This document shows positions 1 to 10,896 of a stretch of 64,000 bases of DNA, piece by piece. The stretch's first letter is position 1, and each line of letters opens with the position of its first letter. A model generated the notes under the pieces. The model worked only from the letters and a program-made list of their open reading frames with translations. It made no database searches and was not told the origin of the DNA. The stretch comes from Malania oleifera. Taxonomy: Eukaryota; Streptophyta; Magnoliopsida; Santalales; Ximeniaceae. Where the stretch lies: NCBI RefSeq assembly GCF_029873635.1, contig NC_080418.1:9629062-9693061 (forward strand), given 5' to 3'. Made by a program: the position numbers and the translations under genes.

Positions 1-52
1 GTTCACATGTGTTTACGTAAAAAAAAATGGTATAAATTTTGAGGACGTTACA
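1..52 (+). repeat. Possible LTR-end remnant at window start
   Basis: The stretch ends in GACGTTACA. With its A-run it resembles the last ~50 bp of the LTR at 4915-6759, which ends in GGTCGTTACA. It may be the end of a related LTR, but it is short and diverged. Confidence 0.35.
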
Positions 53-120
53 CGACACCCCTACCTCGGCTTTCTCCCCAACGCCTTTGATTGCATCTGG
101 AACAGTAGGGATGCAGTGAC

Positions 121-1160
121 TTGAAGAATAATAGAATTTTAGTAATAATGAGGGAGAGAAATAGAAACAGAAGCAAAAGTAGTGGCACAAATGCTAGGGA
201 GGACAAGCCAGGACCTTCCAGCATAGGTGGAGGAGATACAGATGCTGTACTGCGCAGTGTCACTCAGCAGGTGATGGTTGAGATGGCTAGGAGCTCTGGG
301 GAGCGTGGCTGTTCGATTGAGCAGTTTACGCTTATGAAGCACCCATCCTTTGCTAGAGGAGATGACCCGATTATAGCAGAGAATTGGGTCCAGGATATCG
401 AAGAGACATTGGCAGTGTTTCCATGTACGAACGAGCAGAAGGTAGCATTTGCCACATTTAAGTTGACAGGGGAGGCGAAGCGCTGGTGGAGAGCATCGCA
501 TATAATAAAGGAGCAGAGGCCGGTTCCAGTTCTAGTGACGTGGGATCAATTCAAGGATATGTTCTTCGAGCGATATTTCCTTGCTATCGTTCGAAGTGCA
601 AAAACAGCAGAGTTTCTTCATTTGGTATAAGGGCAGATGACTGTATCCTAGTACATAGCTCGGTTTGTCGAGTTGTTGCATTTTGCTCCACATCTAGCAC
701 ATGATGAAGAGAAGAAGGCAAGGAAGTTTAAGGAGGGATTGAGGCAGAATCTGTTTGAACAGGTGATTGGTTTCAGGGCTCAGACATTCACAGAGGTTGT
801 AGATAGAGCTGCGATCATTGAGAGTGGTAGTCAGAGGGGTGTGGCAGCTCAGAGTCAGAAGAAGAGGCCTGCGCCTCAGGGTTTTCAGGCTGGCTTCAGT
901 AGGGGTCCATGGAGAGGAGGTCATGATAAGGGTGACCAAAGGCAGATGGCAGGACCATGTGGGAACCAGGGTGCGTAGACTTACCCGGTGTGTCAGACGT
1001 GCGAGAGACATCATTTGGGAGAGTCCCGGGTAGGTAAGGGTGTATGTTATCATTGTGGGAGACCGGGTCACGTGACGCGTGAGTGCCCAGGTCAGCAGGA
1101 TTAGGTTCTAGCACCTAGGCCTTATCAGGGAGGACATCAAGCAGCTCGGGGAGGATACTA
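121..1160 (+). pseudogene. Element A gag remnant
   Basis: This is the capsid/nucleocapsid region of element A. The retrotransposon gag core is recognisable from 330 to 620 (ENWVQDIEE, then FKLTGEAKRWW). It is followed by a basic, Gln/Arg-rich stretch and one CCHC zinc knuckle at about 1047-1090 (CYHCGRPGHVTREC). In intact relatives this protein packages the element's RNA in cytoplasmic particles. The region is broken in several places and is not expected to make a functional protein. Confidence 0.8.
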
Positions 1161-1188
1161 GGCGCCTCAAGGTGGCCAACAGAGGAAT

Positions 1189-4100
1189 ATGGCCCCAACA
1201 CGAGTATATGCTTTGACGTCAGGTGATGCAAAGGCTACTACGGATGTGGTGATAGGTACATTTACTATTTTATCATGCCCAATTATTATTATTTTTTACT
1301 CGGGTACTACTCATTCTTTTATTTCTGCATCTTATGTTAAATTATCTAAGAATGAGACCCAATCATTAGATATAGCATTGTTGGTAGCTACGCCATCAGG
1401 GTCATTGATCTGATGTCAGAGGGTACTTAGAGGTTATCCGATAGAAATTTAGGGAAAAGTACTACTGGCAGATTTGATTGTGTTTGATATGTGTGGGTTC
1501 GATATAATACTGGGTATGGACTGGTTGGCTGCCAATCATGCCAGCATTGATTGTCGTCAGAAAGAGGTAATTTTTAGACCTCCTGGAGAGCAGGACTTCA
1601 GATTTTTTGGTTCACGGGTACGTGCTCCAATGCAGTTAGTGTCAGCTGTGCAGGCGAGTGGATTACTCTTGGATGGAGGTCAGGGGTTTATAGCATTTGT
1701 GAAAGAAACATCTGAAAATGAATTGAAGATTGATAGCATCCCAATAGTACGAGAATTTCTATATGTTTTTCCAGAGGAGCTACCAGGGTTGCCTCCTATG
1801 CGCGAGGTAGATTTTCCTATAGATTTACCTCTAGGGACTGTGCCGATCTCTAGGGTCCCGTATCGCATGGCTCCAGCTGAATTGGGAAATTAAATAAGTA
1901 GTTGCAGGATTTGTTGAACAAGGGGTTTATATGACCCAGTGTATCACCATGGGGAGCTCCAGTGTTGTTCGTAAAGAAGAAAGACGGGTCCATGAGGATG
2001 TGCATTGATTATAGGGAGATAAACAAGGTTACTACTAAGAATAAATATCCTTTACCCCGTATAAACGATTTGTTTGATCAGTTCCAGGGTACACTGGTAT
2101 ATTCCAAGATTGACCTCAGATCTGGGTATCATCAAGTGAGAGTAAAAGCGGAGGATGTCGCGAAGATAGCCTTTAGGACCAGGTACGAGCACTATGAATT
2201 TCTTTGTTATGCCTTTTGGTTTGATGAATGCCCCAGCTGTGTTCATGGACTTGATGAACAGAGTTTTTCACCGGTATCTAGATCAGTTTGTAGTAGTTTT
2301 CATCGATGATATACTGGTGTACTCGAGGAGTTTTTAGGAGCATGAGGTGCACTTGAGGCAGGTATTGCAGACTCTTAGGGAGGAGAAGTTTTATGCTAAG
2401 TTTAGCAAGTGTGAATTCTGGTTAGTGAATGTGACATTTTTAGGCCATGTGATCTCAAGGGATGGTATTTCAGTGGATTCCAGCAAAATTGATGCGGTGG
2501 TAAACTGGTCTAGGCCGAGAAATGTGTAGGAAGTCAGAAGCTTCTTAGGACTGGTAGGTTATTACCGTCGTTTTGTTGAGGAATTTTCAGCCTTGTCAGG
2601 TCCTCTTACGTGGTTGACTAGGAAAAATGCGTGACTTGTGTGGGATGAAGAATGCGTACAGAGCTTCCAGGAATTAAACCAGTGGCTTGTCACTGCACCA
2701 GTTCTGACGATTCCAACAGGAGGCGATGGGTATGTTATCTATAGTGACGCGTCTTTGAAAGAGTTCGGTTGTGTGCTGATGCAGCATGGTAGGGTGGTGG
2801 CGTATGCGTCCAGATAGCTGAAAGAATATGAGAAGAACTACCCTACTCACGATCTAGAATTAGCTGCGGTTGTACATGCATTGAAAATCTGGAGGCATTA
2901 CCTTTATGGTGAGAGGTGTGAGATATTTTCTGATCATAAAAGCCTAAAATACATCTTTACACAGAAAGAGCTGAACATGCGACAAAGTAGGTGGTTGGAA
3001 CTCATTATGGATTACGACTGCACTATTAGTTACCACCCAGGTAAAGCAAATGTGGTGGCTGATCTCTGAACCGTAAATTAGGAGACACAGCACAGTTAGC
3101 AGCGATAATTCAGCATCCGATTCAGATAGACTTAGAGAGACTTGGTGTAAATTTAGTGGAGGATGATCCTCAGGCGCTTATGGCCAGTTTGGTTGTGCAG
3201 CCCACATTATATGAGAAGATTAAAGTTGCTCAGAGAAATGATCCAGAGTTAGTGGAGGTGATAGCCAGCGTACAGGATGGTCAGGGGGAAGAGTTTAGTA
3301 TTTTTGATGATAGGGCTCTGAGATTTCGCACCAGATTGTGTGTGCCTGCAGATGATAGCATCAGGAGGACAATTTTAGAGGAGGCACACATATCTCTATA
3401 CACTGTTCATCCTGGCAGTACGAAAACGTATAGGGATTTGCGAGATTCTTTTTGGTGGAGTGGTATAAAGAGGGAGATAGCAGAATTTTTGCAGCAGTGT
3501 TTGACGTGCCAGCAGGTTAAGGCTGAGCACTAGAGGCCGGCTGGTCAGTTGCAGCCACTTTTTATTCCCGAGTGGAAGTGGGAACATATATCCATGGATT
3601 TTGTTATTAGGCTGCCACGAGCGGCGCATGGTCAGAACGCCATCTGGGTGATAGTTGATAGATTGACGAAGACAACGCATTTTCTGCCTATTAAGGTCAG
3701 CTACCCTATGAACAGGTTAGCAGAGATATATATACAGGAGATTGTTTGATCACATGGAGTGCCAGTATCCATAGTCTCGGACCGTGATCCACGTTTTACA
3801 TCGCGGTTCTGGTGGAGTTTGTAGGAGGCACTCGGGACTCAGTTAGCATTTAGCACAACTTTCCACCCTCAGACCGATAGTCAGACTGAGAGAACCATCC
3901 AGGTATTAGAAGATATGCTCCGTGCTTGTGTGCTAGATTTTGGGGGTAGCTGGATTCAGTTTTTGCCGCTAGTTGAATTTGCTTATAATAACAATTATCA
4001 GTCTAGCATTGGCATGGCACCTTACGAGGCATTGTATGGTAGGAGATGTCAATCTCCTCTTTTCTGGGATGAAATAGGTGAAAGGCGAGTTTTTGGGTCC

Positions 4101-4600
4101 AGAGATTATTCAACAAGCATGTGATAAAGTCCGACTTATTCGAGATAAGATCAATGTAGCACAGAGTCGGCAGAAAAGTTATACAGATACTCGCCACCGG
4201 GAACTAGAATTTGGAGTAGGTGATCATGTTTTTCTGAGAATAACTCCACTGAAGGGGATCTTGAGATTTGGAAAGAAGGGTAAGTTGAGCCCTAGGTTTG
4301 TTGGCCCTTTTGAGATACTTGAGAAGATTGGGTTAGTAACCTATCGGCTGGCTTTACCGCCATCTCTATTTCAAGTTCATGACGTATTTCATGTTTCTAT
4401 GTTGAGGAAATACGTCCCAGATCCTTCCCATATCATCAGCCATGCAGAATTAGAAGTCAGTGAGGCTTTAGCGTATGAAGAAGCTCCAGTACAGATTTTG
4501 GATAGGAAAGAACAAGAATTATGCAGTAAAAGGATACCACTAGTGAAAGTTCTATGGAGAAACCACGCGGTTAAAGAAGTCTCATAGGAGCATGAAGATG
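1189..4600 (+). pseudogene. Element A pol remnant (PR-RT-RH-IN-chromodomain)
   Basis: The fossil pol region reads in Gypsy order. It has a retropepsin-like protease with the following ILGMDWL motif (~1490-1530), reverse transcriptase with [11 protein letters not shown] (~2003) and FIDDILVYS (~2300), RNase H ([10 protein letters not shown] at ~2733, then YPTHDLELA), integrase zinc finger (HPGSTKTYRDLR then CLTCQQVK, ~3408-3530), and an integrase core beginning WEHISMDF (~3580) and ending near EALYGRRC (~4045). A chromodomain-like tail ([11 protein letters not shown]) follows at ~4530. It is broken about ten times. The chromodomain assignment is family knowledge from the position and the wording PVQILDRKE. 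Confidence 0.82.
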
Positions 4601-4774
4601 AAATCAGACGAAAATAACCCTTTTTATTTGATAAAATATAGTATTGATGTATATGCTTAGCTAGTTATTTTATTTTGTTGAGTCCAATGTAATTGTAATG
4701 TAAAGTATAGGTTAGGTAGTATTTTGGTTTTGGGGGAAATTTCTTTTATGGTTGTAATCTCCCAGAACTACCTA

Positions 4775-4808
4775 TGTAACCACGGTATTCCTCCGCCATA
4801 AGTGAGGG
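4775..4808 (+). other. Conserved 34-nt non-coding block, element A
   Basis: A 34-nt block lies between the end of pol and the polypurine tract. It begins TGTAACCACGGTATTCCTCC and ends ATAAGTGAGGG. It recurs with one difference in element B (47475-47508) and with about three in element C (53570-53603, minus). Its function is unknown. Confidence 0.85.
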
Positions 4809-4878
4809 CAGGTAATAAGATAAGTAGACTCTTTTCTTTTACTGGATGATGAAGAGTATAGATAGAAATGCAGATAGT

Positions 4879-4914
4879 AAAATTCGAGGATGAAATTTTA
4901 TAATGAGAGGAGAA
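4879..4914 (+). other. Hairpin and polypurine tract before LTR, element A
   Basis: A short inverted repeat of the AAATTTCG-AGGA-CGAAATTT type (slightly diverged here) is followed by a purine-rich stretch (GAGAGGAGAA). This ends exactly at the LTR start TGTAGTGAC (4915). The purine tract is the expected plus-strand priming site of reverse transcription. Confidence 0.75.
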
Positions 4915-6759
4915 TGTAGTGACTCGAAGAATAATATCATTTTAATAATAATGAGGGAGATAAATAAAAGCAAAAGCAGAAGGAGGCCATAGACTTCGTC
5001 GACAAACACAGAATTTCGTTGACGAAAGTCTTAAGGATTTCGTCGATGAGAAAATACCGAGAGATGGATTGGGTTGCTCTGAATTTCGTCGAAAAATTTA
5101 TTGAAAGATTCGTCGACCAAGTGACGTGTCTCATCGACTAATCTGGCCCTAAAAATAGATAAAAACCAAATTTTTATTCATTTCTCGCGTCGCTCTCTCT
5201 CTCCTACGAATCCTCTCACTTCTCTCTTCGATTCTGGCCCCGCCAGTCATCGGATCGAAGATTTGAGGCTACCATGACGCTCCTAGCGGAGTTCTCTACA
5301 AGTCTACCGAAGTGGATCAGGGGGGAAACGAAGTTGGATTTCATCCCAAATTCAGGGTAAGACTTTTTAACCTATTTTTGGCCTTATAGTAGTTATAAGA
5401 AATGATGTATGTGATGAAATACTGATATTTTGTTCTGTCATATGTTGGTTTCAGGGTGTTTTGTTGGAGACCCTACGGGTGTTAGGCTAGTATTCCATAG
5501 GGGCTTTCCAGTAGTCAGGTAAGGGAAATATGCTATGCTAGGTATTTTTAAAATATTATACAGTTTATTAAATGATGAAAATTATGTATTACAGTATCAT
5601 GTGGCTTTTGAATATGAATATAGTACGAATATAAGTTTTACGATATTTCAGTATTCTGATTTTACGATATTTCAGTACCATGATTACACGATTATCAGTA
5701 TTATGATTATGTAGTTTTAGTGTCATGATTATACAATTCTCAGTATGACGACATATGAATTATAGTACAGTTATGTAGCATCATGGTTATTACGATTATT
5801 TCATAATTATGGTAATTCAGATAGTTGTATATAGAAATATATTATATAGTATCAGACCCTGTTGGACTTGCAGCTATAGAGCACGGTACCATTGCTATAG
5901 ATATTATGTTACTCTATGAGTGCAACCACCTATTTAGATAATACGTGGTAAGGTGGATCACCTAGGCCCTTGAAGAGGTTAGGCTCCCCATCCAGATATG
6001 GGTTGAGGTGGCCAGATCGACTGATGGAGTATAATGATTTATTCCTGGTTGGCCAACCAGGGTAAATCCATCCTACGGGCCGCACAACCCTGTCATGAGG
6101 GGGTAAGTCATGATACATAGATAGCCACAGGGAACATTTTCAGTTATTATTACGTATGTATAGATTTGCAAAAACCGGGAACATACTTACTTATACATAA
6201 GAAGTACTTCGAATTATAACCTATAATACTGTTATGCTAAGCAACATGGAAAGGGATGGTGTATTTTATTACTTGTACTGTACTTTTTGCATCCAGTTAT
6301 TCATGATTATATGAAAACAGACTTTCATAGTATAGTAGCTCATTTGCCACACACTAGTAATAGCATATTTCATCTTACTGAGCATTGGCTTATCCTAGTG
6401 TTGAAATATTTTTCAGGTGAATCAGGTAGGCGAGCATATTAGGCTCGCAGATAGAGGGGCTTCAGTGGTGCCCTATCAGAGAGTGAGTATGTTATGGGAG
6501 TGTTTTTGTATATCCCAACATGGTTGAGGGTATTTTTGGGGAAATAGTGATATGTTTATATTTTGGGAAACATGTAGTACTCTGGTATTGTTTGGTATTG
6601 GTTTTGTATTGTGTACATATTTTCATATGGATATGGTTATTCAAATTCTGCTTCTTGCTGTTTAGGTTTGTGGTTGGGTTTATCTCAGTATGGTATCAGA
6701 GCATGTAGATTATCATAGCATATATAAAAAAAAATCAGTTTATCAAGCAGGTCGTTACA
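4915..6759 (+). repeat. LTR of element A
   Basis: The LTR starts TGTAGTGAC and ends GGTCGTTACA, about 1.85 kb. Inside are clustered GTCGAC-type motifs (4996-5145), a weak TATA-like stretch near 5151-5165, a CT-rich leader, a GTAAG donor-like site at 5357, an 18-bp perfect palindrome CCTGGTTGGCCAACCAGG (6044-6061), a GCCACACACT box (6346-6355) and TTTTTCAG at 6409-6416. A tRNA-Met PBS-like motif at 6691-6702 lies inside the LTR, not after it; the related LTR J has the same feature. Confidence 0.8.
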
Positions 6760-6778
6760 AGGGGCGTGACGAGTTGCC

Positions 6779-7440
6779 CTATTGTCCTCGATTATTCCTT
6801 TCTAACCTCTGACCCACAGTATCTCTATCTCCCCTCCAGAACCCCTGTTTGAAATTTGCATGGGGACTAGGAGACATGGGTCTTTTTCTCCGTTCTGATG
6901 TCTCTGCACCTCTTTGCAGACTTGACTTTGCAATAGTGGCTTTATCCACTAATTCTGTGAAATCCTGTATCTGCAAATATGTCATATGCTCATGAATCTA
7001 ATGATTTAGGCCCTTTTCAAACCATATCGTCTTTTGATATTCATCTGGAACCATAAAAGGTGTAAAGCGGGAAAGTTCCAAGAACCTAGCAGCATACTGC
7101 TGAACTGTGAGGTGCCCTTGAGTCAAGTTAAAAAATTCCTCCGCCTTTGCATCTCTAGTGGTGATGGGAAAATATCGATCGTAAAATACCTACTTGAAAC
7201 GACCCTAGGTCATCGCTATCAGTACTGCTCGCTACTCTTCCAAAAGCTTCACTGCTTGCCACCACTGTTCAACTTCTCCAGTTAGCTTAAAGGTGGAAAA
7301 AAGAATCTTCTGCTCCTCAATGCAATTTAGCGCTACCAATATCTTCTCCATCTCTTGCATCCAAGTCTCGACCATGATTGGGTCAGTGCCACCTGCAAAA
7401 GATGAGGGTTTCAGGCTGATGAATTGATCAATCATATAGC
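6779..7440 (-). pseudogene. Element D gag remnant (downstream portion)
   Basis: On the minus strand the text includes SSFAGGTDPIMVETWMQEME and FKLTGEVEQWW, the gag core seen in elements A, B and C. It is followed by the basic region (ELVDKATIAKSSLQRG). The gag is interrupted at 7441-7445 by a solo LTR and resumes at 10329. It is a broken fossil. Confidence 0.75.
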
Positions 7441-7503
7441 CCTGGTGTAGACACCCTATTTTTGCCCTAACCAAATAGAACAAGGGGTCCCCTCTTATTT
7501 TTT

Positions 7504-7505
<2 letters not shown>

Positions 7506-7544
<39 letters not shown>

Positions 7545-7693
7545 GTCATTATTTTTAGCATTTTTTACTATTACTATTAGTATTATTATTATTAGTAGTA
7601 TTATTATTATTATTTTACTGATAGTATCATTATTATAATTATTTATTATTAGTAGTATTATTATTATCATTATTATTACCTTATTGATCCTTA

Positions 7694-7746
<53 letters not shown>
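7506..7746. repeat. ATT/TTA microsatellite tracts
   Basis: Two nearly pure (ATT)n tracts lie at 7506-7544 and 7694-7746, with a degenerate TTA-rich stretch between them. They sit just upstream of the TATA-like box of solo LTR S1. The minus-strand poly-Asn reading frame here is an artefact of the repeat. Confidence 0.95.
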
Positions 7747-7750
<4 letters not shown>

Positions 7751-7917
7751 TTTCATTATTACCATAATAGTAAAAGCAGAAAAAGAAAAGAAAAATAAAA
7801 ATAAAATCAAAAAGGAAGTTTTTTTTTAGGGTTTACAGAATTTTTTTTATATAAGGGGGGCACAGCCAAGCCAAAGGGGGGAAGCACAGACCAAAAAAAA
7901 AAAGAAACCTTACCTTG

Positions 7918-8790
7918 CAGTCTCGTGCTGCAGCAATGGAGTCGTCGACGTTTGCGCAGTCAACTAGATGAAACCAATCGAGCAACGATTTCTTATCCGA
8001 TCAATGCAAAACTTTACAAGGTCTTTTCTAACCCTTTCATCTTAATTGTCACTGTTCATATTTTTCTTTTGAGTTTTTCCCCTTTGTGTTAATTTCTTGC
8101 ACAGCCGTATCACCGCCGTAGCAGTGGGGTCATCAGCGTCTGCGCATCCAACTAGATGAAGCCAATCGAGCAGCGATTTCTTGTCCGATCAATGCGAAAT
8201 TTTACGAAGTCATTTCTAACCCTTTTTTATTAATTTTCACTGTTCAGATTCTTCTTTTGAGTTTTCCCCCTTCATGTTAATTTCTTGCACAACCGTATCA
8301 CCGCCGCAGCATTGGAGTCATCGGCGTCTGCGTATTCAACTAGACAAAGGCAATCGAGCAGCGATTTCTTATCCGATCAATGCGAAACTTTACGAGATCG
8401 TTTCTGACCCTTTCGTCTTAATTTTCACCATTCATATTCGTCTTTTGAGTTTTCCCCCTTTCTGTTAATTTCTTGCATAGCCGTATCACTATCACAGTAG
8501 TGGAGTCATCGGCGTCTGCGCATTCAACTAGACGAAACCAATCGAGCAGCAATTTCTCATCCGATCAATGCAAAAATTTACCAGGTCGTTTCTAACCCTT
8601 TCGTCTTAATTTTCACCCTTCAGATTATTATTTTGAGTTTTATGACTTCATTTTAATTTATTGCACAGTTGTCTCACCGCCGCAGCAGTGGAATCGTCGG
8701 CGTCGCGGATTCAACTAGATGAAGCCAATCGAGCGGCGATTTCTTATGTGATCGATCTGAAACCTTACTCGGTTGTTTCTGACTCTCCCT
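7918..8790 (+). repeat. Five tandem ~187-bp units inside solo LTR S1
   Basis: Five diverged copies each contain GCAGCAGTGGAGTC, TCAACTAGATGAAGCCAATC, GATTTCTTATCCGATC and TCTAACCCTTTC. Junction markers (CTTGCACAG or variants) fall near 8104, 8290, 8479 and 8667. Each unit begins after a pyrimidine-rich TTAATTTCTTGCACAG and some have a GGTC downstream, so the units look like exon-sized modules with acceptor-like sites. Confidence 0.88.
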
Positions 8791-10333
8791 TGTTAATATT
8801 TATTGGTTTGATTAATTTCTTTGAGTTTCGTAATTATATCTTCATCTCTTGGACAGCTTGTCCACACACCCACTACACACACTTAGCACACTGCCTACAC
8901 GTACACTGCACATGCTAAATAGGCTGTATATTATTATATTTATTATAATATTGTCAAGTTCTTATATTTCTATTATATGGTATTATTCATAAGATCTTTT
9001 AAGGTGTATATGTTAGTAAGTTAATTGCTTTTTAGTCATAGTATCACTATATATATTTATCTTGAGTTTTGGGTTTTTATTATTGTGGTATTTATTGTAG
9101 ACATTAACTAGCCTATTCTCGTTATGGTAGGATTTTAATAATTTTCTTGTTTACATATATTTGTTGTAGATGTTAATTGATTTATTGTTATTCTCGTTAT
9201 TTGTTTTATTATTCATTGTTAAAGTTCTGTCTGTTCGTTTTTCCCGTATTGTCATGTATTTATTACTATTATAATATGTGTTGATTATTTTGTGTTTAGG
9301 GTTTTTGTCATAATTAAGGTTCACATGTGGGGTTATTATTATTTTGTATATTTAGTGTTTATATCATATGTACATTAATTTTTGATTTGATTTATTTCCA
9401 TATTTTCCCATTTGATGGTCATATTGGATATTTACATATTAGTATTAGTTTTAAATGTTTTCCATAGTTTCACAACTTGCTTACCCTTTGTATAATTACC
9501 TACTAGTCTTAGGGTTACTTGATTTAATTTTTTGAGTAGATTGTTTCCTTAGTTTTGGTAATTTTATTTATATATGTATTGATTGTGTGTTCCTATTAAG
9601 TAAGTTGCTATTATAATATATAGAATATTATGGTATTACTATTATACTTATATTAGGTATTTAAGATATTCTTTTTTTTATTTCTAATATATATGGTATT
9701 ACCTTTTATGATGTCTTTAGTATCTTGATACATATATTATCTTATGATAATTTGTTACTTTATCCTATTATTATATATTAAAACCTCCTATACTAGTATT
9801 TTCCTATAATAAAAATTTAATACAATTTCAAAATTTAGGAGTGTATTTTCTTAAGTATTTTCTTAATTTTTTATCTCTATGATTTTAATGCTGGGGTATG
9901 AACCTTCGGACTTCACATACCTTTAGTTCTGAGGGAATATGTAAATATTTAGATTTTACATATATTTTTGTATTATTTATTTACTTATTTATTTATTTAT
10001 TTATTCACTTTGCACGTGTATTACTAAATTTACTAGAGGAGTAATTTTAAAGACTTTTTAAATTAACTTAGGGATAATTCTAAATTAATTAAGTACCGTT
10101 CGTAAGAACGGGCGCGTAGGGGGTGCTCCTACCTTCCCCTCACGTAACCGAACTCCCAACCCCAGCTCTGGTAACATAGACCCATTCTACCCCTAACGGG
10201 GTAGCAATCATATGTTCTAACCAAACTAAAGGTTAGTAGCGACTCCAACATTCCATATTTTTCCTTGAAAATTAAAACAGATTTTTATTTCGCCGTCCGG
10301 GGCACACGTGCTCCAGGACGTCGCGACACCTGG

Positions 10334-10884
10334 TTCACTAGGGGGTAGCTCGATCCCCCGAAATCTTGTCTCATCTCATCCCTAACATGACGAGCTATAC
10401 CTCACAACATTCGAGAGGTTTCAATCTCATCTCCATAGGAAGCTTCCAACTCGTTTCCTCCTTCATTGTCCACGCCTTTACCTCTAGGATTCTTCCTAAA
10501 TATATATAACAGAGGCAAGTTTAAAATTTCTACATCTTAACATAACTAACATAATCACAAAACAGGTAACTAAATTAATATTCAAATCCTCAATTCAACA
10601 TCCAACACCCAATTATCCACAATCATCTTAACCTTTAAATTCAAATTCCAAGTTTCAGTCTCTCTACTTGGAAACATCACCGTCGATGGATTTACCGTGG
10701 ATTTCTGAAACCGTCGACTGACTCGAAAAATCATAGAAATCCGTCAAGGGATTTCTGCCTCTAGACTACGAAACAAAACTTAAATTCCTATCAATACCTT
10801 AATTTACCCGTTCTTATTCTCAGCCAACTTAAACCTATACTCTGGTATTAATCCTCTTAAAGTCTACAGAATCTATAACTTAAA
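10334..10884 (-). other. Element D gag start and untranslated leader
   Basis: The gag 5' part of element D continues to about 10500. A non-coding leader of about 380 bp follows, up to the PBS. The leader resembles that of element E (15215-15533) in composition and in the ACTCTGGTATT motif near its PBS end. Confidence 0.6.
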
Positions 10885-10896
10885 GCTCTGATTCCA
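10885..10896 (-). other. Primer-binding site of element D (tRNA-Met type)
   Basis: GCTCTGATTCCA is the reverse complement of the plant tRNA-Met PBS TGGTATCAGAGC with one mismatch. It lies 2 bp from the LTR end at 10899. Confidence 0.75.

Larger units (their letters stand above)
114..6759 (+). mobile_element. Element A: Ty3/Gypsy chromovirus (Tekay/Del-like), broken
   Basis: An LTR retrotransposon fossil in plus orientation. Recognisable parts in order are gag (121-1160), protease (1189-1580), reverse transcriptase (about 1860-2560), RNase H (about 2700-3069), integrase (about 3380-4075), a C-terminal chromodomain-like segment (about 4470-4600), a purine-rich tract before 4915, and one complete LTR (4915-6759). 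The first ~65 bp from 114 repeat the start of that LTR. The PR-RT-RH-IN order is Ty3/Gypsy, and the integrase zinc finger and C-terminal wording match the Tekay/Del lineage. The coding part is broken in more than ten places. Its right end abuts a minus-strand gag fragment (element D), so A probably inserted into D. No convincing target duplication is visible because the left flank is short. Confidence 0.85.
7446..10328 (+). mobile_element. Solo LTR S1 (2.9 kb) with internal tandem array
   Basis: The element starts TGTAGACACCC, ends GTCGCGACA, and is flanked by a perfect 5-bp target duplication CCTGG (7441-7445 and 10329-10333). No internal region or second LTR is present, so it is a solo LTR inside D's gag. 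It holds long ATT microsatellites, a TATA-like TATATAAG at 7848-7855, and five tandem units of about 187 bp (7918-8790). The ends resemble long plant Gypsy LTRs (Athila/Tat-like group); the lineage is not certain without coding sequence. Confidence 0.9.

Noticed and set aside
6691-6702. TGGTATCAGAGC in the LTR of element A, first read as the primer-binding site of another element starting at 4915
   Set aside because: The LTR continues to GGTCGTTACA at 6759, and LTR J has the same motif at the equivalent place (63358-63368), so it is an internal LTR feature.
7467-7670. Minus-strand Asn/Ile-rich open frame
   Set aside because: It is only the translation of the ATT microsatellite.
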